A DNA stretch of 64,000 nucleotides, taken from NCBI GenBank assembly GCA_030248215.1, contig JASANG010003934.1:62001-126000 (forward strand), given 5' to 3'. This stretch comes from Enoplolaimus lenunculus. Taxonomy: Eukaryota; Nematoda; Enoplea; Enoplida; Thoracostomopsidae. The notes under the pieces were generated by a model, which had not been told where the DNA came from, did no database searches, and saw only the letters and a program-made list of their open reading frames with translations. The translations under genes were made by a program, and so were the position numbers. This document shows, piece after piece, positions 48,401 through 60,500 of the stretch. Each line of letters begins with the position of its first letter. Position 1 is the stretch's first letter.

Positions 48401-50710
48401 ATCGATGAAAATGCTGTAGATGTGGGTAGAAAACGAGACACTTGAACAAAAGTCAACGCATATTTCAATTTTCAATATTTCAAAAATCACTCATATTATA
48501 TATTGCAAATAGAACAGAACAACTAACACTTAGAGTAAGATTGCGCTAATTTGACGTCTAAAAGGACGTAAAAATCCGTTTCTGCTTTAAAACATTTGAA
48601 ATTTATTACGGCTATGCACGGCAATAAAAAGAATCTGTATATACTCAACAGGGTGCAACAGGATTTCCGATTCCGATTAGAATTCCGATTCAAAACGAGT
48701 TCCTATTCCGGTTCCGATTGCACAATCAATCGGAATCGGAATTTTGAAATTATTTTAATTTTGATTCTATTTGATGTGATACGTTGCATAAAAATTCTGT
48801 ATTATATATCTATTAAATTGCTTTCGATGCGTTAACTTATCAATAATTGCATTGTAGTTTAACTTTACAGATCAAGGCCAATTTGATCATACAACCCTTT
48901 TGAAAACTGTTACCAGTCAACAGATACTCTAAATCAATATATATTATATTTGTCAATTAATACAAATCATCCTTGTAGTCGCAAAATTTCTAGTTCCGAT
49001 TCCTATTCCGATTACAATTCCGGTATAAGTTTGCTGTTCCAATTCCATGTAATCCAGTTCCGCTTTGCACCCTGATACTGAACCTCAACTACCACACAAA
49101 AAGTCGCTGTGGGATAAGATAAGAATCAACAATCCGCGTTCACAAAACCTGTCAAGTAAAAATTTCAAAATCATATTAAATTGCGTAAGGCAGCAATGCC
49201 GACCGGCTGCACCTGGGTTTCGCGTTCGCTACTGAAAAACACCACGCAGTCAACAAAAACACACCAAACTTGATTTGTGCTCCATTCAAACCCGTCTCTC
49301 AATCGAGCCTTTACCCTATAATTCGTCATATACACATCAGCAAAAAGCAAAGGTAATGTTTGCATAGTGCATTGAAAAGAATTTGCGCTGCAATTTCTAA
49401 ACTTTACTGATGTCACATAAAATAACATTTCTGGCACGAAAACAGCTTTGACCACTGAACAGAGAGTAACCGGAATTCAGGTTACGTGAAGGCGTTTTAC
49501 CAGAATTTCAAATTCTTATCTATCATTTTGCTTAATTTTTATATTTTCAACAATAAACTGGTACGAATACATAATTAATCATAACACCAAGGCTTTTGCA
49601 TCATATGCGTACGTAAATACATAGCGCGGTGTAACAGGATATTATTAGTTTCCGATAACAATCGCCGTCGGTCTTCGTTACAGAAACACCAGAAATTCTA
49701 TTACACTATGCTCATAGTTACCAATAGCTTATTACCTGTCGTAGTGGGACTACATTTATTGAGCGAAGCTCGAACACACGTAAGCAATGAAGGTAATAGG
49801 CAAATTAGTTATTTGCTAACTATTAATTTATCGGTTTTGGAGGTTTGTAAGCAATTTCCTCAGATTCCGCGCACCCAAAAACCCTTCAGCCACCCTAATA
49901 ATTTTTGGAATAATTTCAGAAGTCCTAATTTTGTCTTCTCAATTAAGCTAATATGCAAATTAGCTATTAGTTAACTATTCAATGATCGGTTTTGGAGGTT
50001 TGTAGACATTTGATTCAGATTCCTCGCACCCAAAACCTTCAGTAAACCCTAATAATTATTGAAATAATTTAAAAAGTCCTAGTTTTGTCTTGTCAATTAA
50101 GCTAATATGCAAATTAGCTATTAGCTAACTATTCAATTATCGGTTTTGGGTGTTTGTAAACTATTTATTCAAATTCCTCGCACCTAAAAACCCTTTAGGG
50201 CTGAAATTATATTGTTTTTAACCTTAATAATTAGTGAAATATTATAAAAAGTCGTAATTTAGGCTTATAAGCTATGCTAACATGCAAATTATCTATTAGC
50301 TAACTGCTCAATTATCGATTTTGGAGGTTTGTAAACAGTCTACGCAGATTCCTCGCACCCAAAAACCCTTTAGTGCTAAAATTATATTGCTTCTAACTGT
50401 AATATATAGTGAAATATTGTGGAAAGTCCTAATTTATGCTAAATTAATTATGCAAGTTAGGCTGTAGCTAATCAACGGTTAACAATTTTAAAACCCCAAT
50501 GCGAGGTTATCACCCCAGGATAATTGGCTTTCAAACAAAAAAAGTTTATCAAAATCGGTTCGGCCGTTGTTGAGATTGTTTTCGGACGGACAGACGGACG
50601 GACGGACATCCACTTTTCGACCCCCAAGTACAAAACATAAAACGCTTCGCGAAACTACGAGCTTCGCTCGGAGTTTCGCTTCGCTCAATTATTATTATTA
50701 TTTATTATTA

Positions 50711-50778
<68 letters not shown>

Positions 50779-53298
50779 GCTGCAATTATTCAACTGAAAT
50801 AAAATTCACAAACGTCATGCAACATCATTAAACCAGTCGTAGTGGGACTACATTTATTGAGCGAAGCTCGAACACACGTAAGCAATTAAAGTAATATGCA
50901 AATTAGTTATTAGCTAACTATTCATTTATCGGTTTTGGAGGTTTTGTGAACAATTTATTCAGATTCCTCGCACCAAAAAATTCTTCAGTAACACTAAAAA
51001 TTAGGGAAATATTGTAAAAAGTCCTAATTATTACGATAATCGAATTCAGGTTCAAGCCAGTTTTTAGTCTAATCCAGGATACAATTTTATAATTTTTCTC
51101 ACATTACCAAATGATTTTGCAACACTACAAAAGTATTCATTAAATTCCATGGTTATCTTTTCTGAACTGCAAGTCCTGTTTGGAAATCAACCACCTCAAC
51201 TCCAACATCAGAACTATTAATATTCAATTCATTTTATTGGTACGTAAAGTAACAATGCAAGTAATAATGCTTCAATATGACACTAATGTTCTCATTTCAG
51301 TTGACCATACATACGTTCGTATGTGTATATATAGGTACCGAATCAAGATCAGCCACGTACTTACTTGAAGAAATTCGCGCAACCATTCTGTGCTCAACTT
51401 ATCAGTCTGAAACAAACGTTACTAATTCAGAAGAATATTCATAAAAACTTATTATAATGAAAAACTCTACGGACGAGTGCTTGCCACAGAATGTTTCTTT
51501 TAGTTTAAGAAGCGTATATATCGATTCATTGTAATATTCCGAGTTATATACGTACGTCGTACGTACAACCTTAAATTTAAATAACTTATGTTTTATATAA
51601 AAATAGATTACCAGTTTTCGGGCGACGAATTGTCGTGTTATCTATTCAAAATCCTGTTAAACGTGCGTTTTGTGGTCTCGTTAAAAATTTCGAGGCACGA
51701 TTTATTCAGAAGTACGAATAATATACACCGTGAAGAAATTCATAGGTGATTAGATGTATACATAGATTAGATGTATACATACCAAAACCAAACAGTTCTG
51801 CTTTCCAGGGATGGGCGGTCCCGTTAAAAAAGCGAGACCGAGACCCAACCTACCGAGGCCGAGACTTTTGTTCTTGGTCTCAGTCATTTTTAACTGTTAC
51901 CGAAAATAAAAATAAGATATTTAACAAACCTGTTGAATATTTTTATCTGCTTTGAATTACCACTTCATATAATTAAACTAATAAATCGCCGCCAAAATTT
52001 ATATTTTACTGTATTTTTCACTTGTCTACATACTGTCGCCATACCCTTCGAACTTAATCTTGGTTTGCAAACGGGCCAAATCTTGAGTTGCCGAGTCCAC
52101 CTCTCCCTGCTGCTTTCGTTTACTTAGTTGTATAAAATAAGTTAGATACACCTACAGACCTTTCTGAACAGCAAGATCGGATCGGTTTCAAACTTTAAAA
52201 AATTCAAAGCTCGGAACCGCGGTGCAATCTTGAGTTAAGTGCAACCCCGATATCTCTACACCAGTTTGAACAATCGAAACAAACGCCAAGGCAATAATCG
52301 ACAGAATATAAGCCACGGTTTAGGAAAAGTTAAAACGGTGCAATATGGATCAGGAAAAGAAAAGGCTGACATTCTACTCATTAGTTTTAGATAGAAATAA
52401 AAATCGTCTTTTATATAGTATCTATCTATATATGGTCAAAACATTTGGCGCTCTTACAGCAGAGGATTGAAAATAGGGGAAATAATTTTTGCAACAAATT
52501 TTGGCATATGGGATTCTACGAATTAATTTGACTATATTTCAAGAAAATGAATTCTTTCTATTTTTTCGAATTTCCATACGGGGGAGTCTGGTCCAGATAA
52601 TTTCATATTTGCAGTTTGCACTGGCGTATGACCAGTAATAAGCAAAATGCTCTTGAAAACTTCATTGGGAGGCAAGCCTTAACACCCCTCGAGTAAACAA
52701 TTTTGCAGGATCTCCACTTGAGTGCCCCTGCTAAGCATTTTCGATACTGTGCTAGTTATACTGTACCTATTTTGGCTTTTTTATAAGGGTGACCCTTGGT
52801 TAAAAATAAAATTTTTTCTTCGAAATGTGACACGAAAATGCATAGACAAAATCAATCTAATGTTGATGCTGCATATCAGGTAAAACACTGATGCACATGT
52901 AGTGCCTTCATGTGCAGCAGCAGTAAAAACATGGAAGAACCAAGAATTACGAGCGTAAAAACCTCAAAATTCGCAGCTGATCGTGAGGCAACTTTGCTCA
53001 GCACCAGCGCGCTAAACCGAGAAACTGTCGACCATAGATCATGGGATCGCAACCTCTTAAGAACATCAACCATTTTCAACCACAAAAATCTGAACTAAAA
53101 ACCGTCGTCCACTAGCCTACCCAACTTATAATTCGACATAGTCATATTGAGCCGAGCATCCTAGAAATTACAAATAGAGCAAAGAGCAATCAGCAATACT
53201 TGAAAACTACCTCTTGAGTGCAATAAAGATATAAATCAATGAATACTCACCGCGTCAAAAAGGGAACCAACATTTGCTGTCACAAAAAGATAGCGCAT
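35641..53298 (-). CDS. INPP5A: Type I inositol-1,4,5-trisphosphate 5-phosphatase with long C-terminal extension, 15 exons
   Basis: It removes the 5-phosphate from Ins(1,4,5)P3 and Ins(1,3,4,5)P4, ending calcium release. Exons (minus strand): 53298-53251, 51406-51365, 47267-47167, 45720-45630, 44506-44440, 44048-43945, 43618-43502, 43100-43045, 42618-42531, 42070-41993, 41664-41596, 41212-41139, 40836-40728, 40497-40435, 39459-35641. Every junction is GT-AG and all phases match, giving 1,641 codons. Family motifs run in order: VTANVGSLFD (6-15), VHFQE (42-46, metal-binding Glu), RKGFTRTRW (156-164), INVHLFHD, FGDFNFRL (224-231), RCPAWCDRVL (329-338) and MGDHKPVYL (365-373). These are the catalytic signatures and all are intact. 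Human INPP5A is about 412 residues and ends in a prenylated CAAX box. Here the frame runs on for about 1,260 residues with no CAAX. Identity is very sure; the extension is discussed separately. Confidence 0.95.
40837..40885. repeat. (AAT)n microsatellite abutting the INPP5A exon 13 acceptor
   Basis: On the transcribed strand this is (ATT)n ending in TTAG, directly next to the exon that starts at 40836; it takes the place of the usual pyrimidine tract. Confidence 0.9.
41354..41532. mobile_element. Family A element in INPP5A intron 11
   Basis: Starts GGTCCATGTTACTTTAACGG and ends CCCCTTAAAGTAACATTGGC. It lies between exon 12 (to 41212) and exon 11 (from 41596) of the phosphatase gene. Confidence 0.83.
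44250..44347. repeat. GGTCTCGG-rich short repeat in INPP5A intron 5
   Basis: Alternating CGAGACC and GGTCTCGG modules forming stems. A related piece lies at 51806-51905 (GGGATGGGCGGTCCCG plus CGAGACCGAGACC). Confidence 0.7.
45320..45670 (-). repeat. Five-copy 72-bp array duplicating an exon end and its splice donor
   Basis: The string GGCACTAACC (plus strand) recurs at 45333, 45405, 45477, 45549 and 45621, exactly 72 nt apart. Each copy holds the codons for VDLEFE-EEKFT followed by GTTAGT. Because 72 is a multiple of three and no stop occurs, the frame remains open through all copies and each donor is in phase 0. The copy furthest into the intron reads Met instead of Thr at the donor. Confidence 0.95.
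45630..45720 (-). CDS. INPP5A: INPP5A exon 4, with duplicated 3' end
   Basis: It encodes NLHNAIESHAGKFYGRSY, then VDLEFEREEKFT, which joins ALGGFYLC in exon 5 (human has EHFTALGSFYF at this place). The donor is GTTAGT. The last 12 codons plus the donor and the following intron bases are repeated four more times downstream at exact 72-nt steps (see the tandem array at 45320-45670). Confidence 0.88.
46205..46925. mobile_element. Cluster of nested CCGGAA/CCGGAT fragments in INPP5A intron 3
   Basis: ATGCAACCGGAATTACAATT (about 46217), CAGGGCGCGACCGGATATCC (about 46361) and AATTCCGGTTGCACAGTG (to 46923) mark pieces of at least two or three related copies. Confidence 0.6.
47570..47803. mobile_element. 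TTTAAG-rich element in INPP5A intron 2
   Basis: Shares long blocks with 12770-13062, including CTAGTCCGTCCAGCCATTTG and GTGAACTCTT. Lies 0.3 kb upstream of exon 3 of the phosphatase gene. Confidence 0.65.
48025..48335. mobile_element. Gaa/ttC-rich CCGGAA family copy in INPP5A intron 2
   Basis: Left end degraded (CGTGCAAAGCATAACTGGCA); right end GAATTCCAGTTGCACCCTGG is clear. Confidence 0.6.
48648..49075. mobile_element. CCGATT-rich family copy in INPP5A intron 2
   Basis: CAGGGTGCAACAGGATTTCC at the left, CCAGTTCCGCTTTGCACCCTG-like end at the right. Confidence 0.7.
49734..50780 (+). mobile_element. ~1-kb non-autonomous element with four internal units and (ATT)n tail, INPP5A intron 2
   Basis: Starts CGTAGTGGGACTACATTTAT, then ~175-bp direct units beginning ATGCAAATTAGCTATTAGCT. 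It then has AAAATCGGTTCGGCCGTTG, a CGGACGGACAGACGGACGG run and GAGCTTCGCTCGGAGTTTCG, ending in (ATT)n. That 3' order is like the tails of RTE-type LINEs. No reverse transcriptase is visible. Confidence 0.75.
50834..51050 (+). mobile_element. 5' fragment of the same ~1-kb element
   Basis: Repeats the head CGTAGTGGGACTACATTTAT and the first internal unit, then ends. It lies directly behind the (ATT)n tail of the copy before it. Confidence 0.75.
52866..53072. mobile_element. tRNA-derived SINE copy in INPP5A intron 1
   Basis: GATGCTGCATATCAGG, GCAGCAGCAGTAAAAACATG and a degenerate tRNA-like tail ending CATGGGATCGCAACCTC. Same block order as 54800-55325. Confidence 0.6.
53251..53298 (-). CDS. INPP5A: INPP5A exon 1 (start codon)
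   Basis: 16 codons, MRYLFVTANVGSLFDA, followed by GTGAGT. It matches the conserved N-terminal strand LLVTANVGSLFD of the family. The ATG at 53298-53296 starts only a few residues before the conserved strand, slightly shorter than in human. Confidence 0.9.
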
Positions 53299-54523
53299 TT
53301 AGCTTCGAATTTCCAAATTTATTGAATAAAACATGCGAGTATATATAAAATTTTCATCCATGGCGGCATTGAAATAAAACTATAACAACATAACAACAAA
53401 TGGAAAATAAGGATACTCACAAATTGATTTTCTTTAAAACTCTATGTCAGAATTTTTTAGCTTTGCTTATTTTCATTTCAGTGTTTGATAGCAATACTAG
53501 CTACAATATTTTTTCCGAAATCTTATTACTTCATAAACAGTGGTACGTAAGTTGAAACTCCTGCTTCGTTCGGATTGAATATTTATTTATCAAGGTTCCT
53601 CGCGTAGCTTAATGTATTAATGTTATTGCTTTTATAACAGTTTGATTTATCTTTTGTTCTAAGGATTGAATATTTAAAATATAAACTGAGCGCTCTCAGT
53701 CAACAATTTTCGTCAGTGGGTGTTGTGTGCAACAACTAATTTGGACCCAAGAAATTCTACTGTTGAGTAGAAATACTTTGTTTTGGAATCGGTGATAGAT
53801 TCTACACCAATTTGAAGGTATGGGAACTACATTTTCATCTTAGCGGTTCGGGCCAATGTAAAGAACAGGGGTGGAACAGTATTAAAAGCATATTCCTAAG
53901 CCTAAGCGTAAATGAGCATACACCTAAGCCTAAGCATAAGAGTAACCCAATGCCAAGCAAAAAATAAGTCTAAAACAAGCTTACTTTATTGCACTCCCAC
54001 CAAAAATCGTTCCGCCCCTGATTTCTACATGAGCCGCGGTCCGTATAAAAGCTGTTCTAATCAGTGCTCAGTCATCATTGACACTTGTTTTAAACTGCAA
54101 TTATCATAATTCCTTAAGAATGCCTTGCCGCGTCGTAACCCCCGAGGTGTTGAACAACTGCGCTGTAGAAACATAGCTAGGCAAGCAATTGGGCATTTGC
54201 AAGGTTTTGTTCTACAAGGCACACAGTTTTCTTGAAAGCGATTGAAAGTTTTTGGAACAGCACTACTTTGGATTTACGTTTATTTTCCGAGAACAAATTT
54301 TTTGCCAATTTTAGTAAGGGGATTCATAGGTGAAAAACATCGAAAAAATTTTCTCTTGAAGGTTTAAGCGCTCAAATTGGTATCCAATATGCATATACAA
54401 AACTTTCACTGTCACACACAATTAGTGGGTTCACATTATTCTGTAGTTGTACGTGCATAACTGTTTCTACAACTAACGGAAGGACACAACGAGTTTCTTA
54501 TTCTATTCCATTTGAAGTCAAGC
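53299..54523. promoter_or_regulatory. Divergent interval between INPP5A and NAP1 start codons
   Basis: 1,225 nt separate two start codons that point away from each other, so 5' UTRs and promoters of both genes should lie here. I found no clear TATA box. A TTAGGC-core inverted-repeat element occupies 53850-54035. Confidence 0.5.
53850..54035. mobile_element. Family C element between INPP5A and NAP1
   Basis: Starts GGGCCAATGTAAAGAACAGG, CCTAAG core, ends CCGCCCCTGATTTCTACATG then AGCC. It lies in the shared 5' interval of two divergent genes. Confidence 0.83.
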
Positions 54524-54543
54524 ATGGACGGTGAAGCTGCAAA
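54524..54543 (+). CDS. NAP1L1: NAP1 exon 1 (start codon, 20 coding nt)
   Basis: ATG GAC GGT GAA GCT GCA AA followed by GTAAGT gives MDGEAAK. The phase (2) fits the acceptor at 56233/56234, which continues PVVENGDSNINSEDIQ. It is tiny, so it rests on the strong donor, the phase and the acidic start typical of NAP1 proteins. Confidence 0.7.
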
Positions 54544-57500
54544 GTAAGTTGATTATAGGGCACTCCTTAAAAATTTAGAATCATCGAAAAATAGGTTTCT
54601 GCGAAAAGTTCGGTATTTTCGTGTTCATCTCAATGCGGCAAATCACAATATCATTTTCGAATTTTATTTCAGTTTTTATTTTATAACGGTTCATCCTTAT
54701 AATCGAACGACGCGATTTGACGATACAGTTTCACGATCAACTAAGTCAACAAAAACACAACACTAACACGTGAATGCATGGGGGGCATAATGAAACTACA
54801 TGCTGATGCTGCACATCGGTTACAACACTGATGCATATGTTTGATTGTCAAGGGCGACTTGTAAGAAACCGGGGCCACGATTGGACCGAATTCAATGCAG
54901 TGCCACCCGCATAACTTCTAAATGCTAGTATATTTCGCGTCAGACCTCAGTTTTGACATTTTGTGACCTGAAACAAAATTATTGATTTACGTAACAAGTT
55001 ATTTAAAATTTTGTTGCTTAAAAATGAAAAATATACGTATATACTGCCGTACATTGTTGGTTTTCGGCTTTTGGATTCGGCTTGTTTACAACCGAACCCG
55101 AACCGTAAATTTTTGCCGAATCAAAATGCGAACCTTTGTTGCCATCCTGCTTCATATGCAGCAGCAGTAAAACATGGAAGAACCGAGATACAAGAGTCTA
55201 ATGTTGAGATTCTTGTAAGGCATAAAAACCTGAAAACTCAGCAGCTGTTATGAAGTGGTTTGGTACATTGGTAGTGCAGTGGACTGAAAATCTATCGGTC
55301 ATGGGATCGAAACCTCGTAAGAACGCCCAGAGAAAAAAAGTGAAAAAATAAAAAAACTTTTGAGAAAATGCTATTTTCTGATTTGCAACATCGTTCTGAA
55401 CACGACAATATGAAAAATTTTGGAAAAAACGCATATTTTGATTTTAATGTATCAATTTTTGACCATGTAACGAAGGAAAGTCGATTATTGCTTGCATAGG
55501 GATTTACTTAATTGTTCGCAAAATCCAGAAATTTTCACCGACAAGACAATATTTCTTTTTTAAAAGTAATACGTATTTTAGCGTATGCCTGTTCCTAAAC
55601 CTAAGTGTAATCGAAAATAATAGCCTTAATTCTAAGCCACCACTATTTCATAGTGCCTATCGAAAGGTGGTGCCCTTAAAAGCAACATCGGCCAAATAAA
55701 TATAGCAGCTGAAGGCAACGCTACAAAAACATAGAAAGTTGCCCCGGGGCCGGTACCAACCGAGTCCCAATTAAAACATGTAAAAATAACTGCTATCATG
55801 AGTGATAAAAGGTTTTGGCTCCGATTTTAATACCAATTCAAATTAAACTAAGTTCCGTTTGGTATCCTGTTCTATGTGTTATATTTTAATGAAATGAAAA
55901 ATTTTAGACAACAGTTTGGAATTCAAGACATATACGTATGTCTGGAGTCTATATTAAAGCAAAACTGTCGTATATTGCGGACATTATTTATTGAATATCA
56001 GACTATTTGCTTTATGTGTAGCCCGAAACTTGGGGCAATGTAGTCCAACCAGGGTCCGGCTGTATAAATGTTTGAAAAACAAAAGCGTTTGCAAACATCT
56101 TGGGGGTCGAAGTAGAAAACAAAAGGTGACAAGTGCGTACATAATTATAATCAACAAAAACATTTAGCAGTGGCTTCAACGTTCTACCAAAATGTGCCAT
56201 GCAATGAATTATTCTGTTACTTTGTTGTTTCAGGCCAGTGGTTGAAAATGGTGATTCTAATATCAATTCAGAAGACATTCAACGTATGTTTGTGTTTATG
56301 ATATACGTATATATCGTCTTTATTTTCTGACGAGTGGTTTATAAAAGCTATTAGTCAGGAGTAGGAGCAAACCTATTGCTGTTCAGTTACGTACCTATGT
56401 TCAGTTATGTTGCATTTTGCAATTTATATGAATTTTATGCAAGAAATGTTTCGGCGATTTTTCAGTAACCTTTAAACCGGATAAATTACTTATATACGTA
56501 CTTACTTACGTGGAATCATAAGCTTAATATTTAGCTGTTCAGTTTAATCAAGATACTCAAAAGGCCAGCTGTTTAACTCTAAAATTTATGACAAACAAAG
56601 TGAACCATAACTACCAATATATTTAGAAGAATGTTTATTGTAGCAAAGCTAAGAAATAAAAATAAAACAAAATATAACTGGTTAAATTAGCTGGCCAAAT
56701 TCGGTTTTGTGCGGGGTATGGTTAAGCCCTCACTAAAAAATCAACCGGATTAATCTACTGTTGTAAAAATTACTGCCAGCAGCAGTCAGCGTGCGTTGAA
56801 CCTCAGTCTTCGGACATGAGTCATATTCGATTGTGTAAATTACCGTATATTGTGCGTCACAGCCACACTGCAACGTTATACTAATGTTGTGAGCTTTTAC
56901 TTCAATTATTTCAGAGGAATTAAAGCTTTTACAAGACCCTCTGGAGTTAGCTAATCTACAAGCTATTCCTGTTGAAAAGCATACTTATGAATTGCTAACA
57001 AAGTAATTGTGTTATCTAATTTTGTTTGTTTAAAGTTGTTTTTACGGTTATGTTCATTCGAATTTGTCTGATTTGAATTGATATTACTTGACGGATGTGT
57101 TTGAGGTTATATTTTGGTAGAGTCACGTTAAGGTATTTCAGTAATACCGAACAAAGTCTCTACTATCATGAGATAGGTTACGCATACTGAAGCTATGAAT
57201 ATTGAGTTTTGTTTAGTTTGCCAAAGCCAGTCCAGAAACGAATTCAGTCCTTGAAAAAACTACAGTTAGCAACGACGCATATCGAAGCAGAATTTTATCA
57301 GAAAGTGCACGAGCTGGAATGCGAATATGCTCAAAAGTTTAAGCCTTTATATGACAAAGTGAGTGTCCTTGCGGCTTGAGAGTTATACGTATGCAATTTA
57401 ATCTCATCTATCGTACGTTTATAGGGTGCAACCGAAATTCCGGGTCCGGCATTTTTTCATCTTCCGGCTCCGGTAATTTTTTCGTAATGTTTGAAAAGCT

Positions 57501-60500
57501 TTTTTTTGAAGCCACTTGTTCAATTAGTGACGGTAAAAAAGAAATAGATTTAATTTAATCACCGAAAAATAACCCATGGAAGGTTGATTTCGTTTCAGTG
57601 CATAACGAAAATCTAAAAGACAACAATTAAATGAGTACCTTTTCATCATCGAAGTTTATTTCATCAATAATACAGCAAAAAAAAGAAAATAAAAACGGTT
57701 TTTTGGTGGCATTTATTTTTCACTTTCCGGATCCAGTTCTGGTAATTGTTTCAAATTCCGGTTGCACCCTGATATATCTACGTACATGCTTTTTATTTTC
57801 GAATTCCATTAGTTTTGGAATTTAGCGGAAATAAAATTTTTACATTTCAAACCGGACCATCAAAGGTTGCAAAAGAGTCTTCGCTTTTAAAAGTTTTTAT
57901 TTACTGAACGTTGGCGACAAATCTAGCTTCTTGTTCGAATGTAATCTAACTTGACTTAAAAACAATTCTCGCAACCTAACAAAATATATCACGTTAATAA
58001 ATTTTTGTAAACTTCAATATATTGTTAGATTAAGTGAAAGTCGTATTGTTCTGGTCAAAAACAACAGAGTTGTTTCTATGATCTAATGTTTGGATTCTGT
58101 TATGTATTACAATATAGAGAAAAGCTGTTGTAACTGGCGAGTATGAACCAAACGAACAAGAGTGTGATTACCCGTTATTCTGCGATGAAGACCTTGCGGT
58201 AAGAGTACCTTCCAGGGTACAACCATAATTACATTTTGACGGAGCGGAATATGAAAAAATTACCGAACATGAACCGGAAAGTTCAAAATACATGCCACCG
58301 AAAAACTCATGTTAATTTTCTTTTTTATCATGCTATTGGTGAAATAACTGTAGTTGAAGGTAGATACTTACTTCATCTGCTGTATTAAAGAAATCTGTGT
58401 TATTTTATCGTCATTTTCAAGTAAAGTACTTAATTTCCAACGACCGTAAATTCGACCCAAATGTCGTTTCGATTCTGGTTCCTTTCGTTAAACCCCATTT
58501 CCAGGTGAAGAGAATAATAAAATTAAAGCTGCAGCTGTTTATATAACAACTAAGCAAGCAATGCATTCTGAAGAACAAACTTGACAATAGCACCAGGGAT
58601 CGACCGGATATCCGGTTCCGGTTTAATATCCAGCAAAAAGTGACATCCGGTTCCGGCATCCGGTATAAACCTACCGGATTACGGATATTTGCGGTTTGGT
58701 TCCAAATATCACAAAACTGGTTTTTACATGTCGAAATACTAGATATTTTGCATCGACTACAATTTCAGACAAGTCAAGATTGGACACTGACATGGGATGA
58801 AAAATCCAAGCCAAAAATTAATCTTAGAAAATCCAATCTTATTCGACAAACGTTAAGATTTTATTATTTTCTAAATGTTTTGAAATCTACAATGATTATT
58901 ACAAACACACTAAATAACGAACAGTATAAAGAGGTGGGGCAGCTATTGTACTGGTCAACTTTAGGATGCTTTATGGTTGTTTTGAAAATTTCCAGAATTA
59001 TTATGTCTCCATATTAAAGTTTGGAGTGTGCGTCAACTTCGACTTCAACCGCACCATAAGTTATTGAATTATTTTATTCTATTCTGTACTTTACAGAAAG
59101 ATCTATGTCAGAAAGCTAACATTGGATCGGAAGAATATAGTGATATTGTCGACGCTAAGGCTGCCGCGGAAAAAGAAGGTATATATGATACTTGTTGCAT
59201 AAATAAGTTTGGACATATTTGGAAAAACATCGGGCGATTACGCGCGCATGAAAGTTGTGTAAAACTGTGTTTTCTGAACTACAATTTGTAGTCCACGAAA
59301 CATATTTAAGTAAACTGTCATTCACCAATATAAATCACGTAGCACTTGCACCCTAGATTTCTCTGAATTATTTCCGCTCTGGACTTGAGGTGGCGCTATA
59401 ATTTTTTAAAACGTCGCGGTTCGGTAGTGCACTATTTGCTCGCGTACAATGTTTTCTTTCTTTTTTCTCGGTTTTAAACCTAGACCGAGGCCACACATCC
59501 CTGACCGATTGCTATTTTATCTGATATCGGAACCGGCACTAGATTGAAATCGGATTTCTAATCTGAAGCGGAGTTCCGGTTTCACCGTGTTGCAAGAAAA
59601 ATGCGCTAAACGTGTTTTATGTGTCTTTGAATTTTCAGATTCTGTGAAAGGTGTCCCAAACTTCTGGAAAACTATCTGGACGAATTGCGATATTCTAGCT
59701 GATATGGTTCAGGTTTGTGTTAACTACTTTCATTCGTTCAGTTTAAATTTTTGTGGAATATATTTAGTTAGCAGGCTTCGGCAACTGCCGGAGCGGATAT
59801 AAAGCTATCCGGCTCCGGTATTTTCTGGTACCTGATTGAACCCTGATATACGTGTATGTTAAATACTTTAGTTCGTTGTTATATATCTATCAAACATGTT
59901 AAGTGTAGCCGAGGAAAATGCTTTTCACACATTGCTAAAATAATAAATTTTTGATTCAATTATCCTGCGTTAGATTTTAGCTTGCTATCCGTCACCATAA
60001 GATGCGTCACTACTAAGGTAATTATTTTATTCATGAATTAAGAATTGACATTTTAGGAACATGATATTGGACCTCTAGAGCACTTGATTGATGTAGAAGT
60101 CAAAGTTACTGACAAGCCGATGGTAAACAATTGGATCAGCTTTACTTATTGTTGTAACTTGATTTATGTTTCGCGCTCAGGAGATGCTAAGCTCCTGAAC
60201 AGCAGGTCCTTTGTTTCTCAAGTTACGCTCATTTTGTAGTTTGCTAATGGTGATCAGTCTATTTTTTGTAATTTTGTATGCTACAAGGCCGTTTCTGCAT
60301 TTCCAGGGCTTTACATTATACTTCCATTTTTCTCCTAACGAATGGTTTTCGAATACTGTGCTTACGAAAGAGTATTTCTTACGATGCGAGCCAGATAAGA
60401 ATGATCCGTTCGATTTCGATGGTCCAGAGATAATCGGTTGCAAAGGGTGAGTCCGATTATTCCGTGTGGTGTTTTAGCTAAGTTACAAAACTAATTCGGT

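Noticed and set aside
55248-55325. A functional tRNA-Phe gene
   Set aside because: Boxes are present but the arms do not pair properly, and it is part of a longer SINE with a second copy at 52866.
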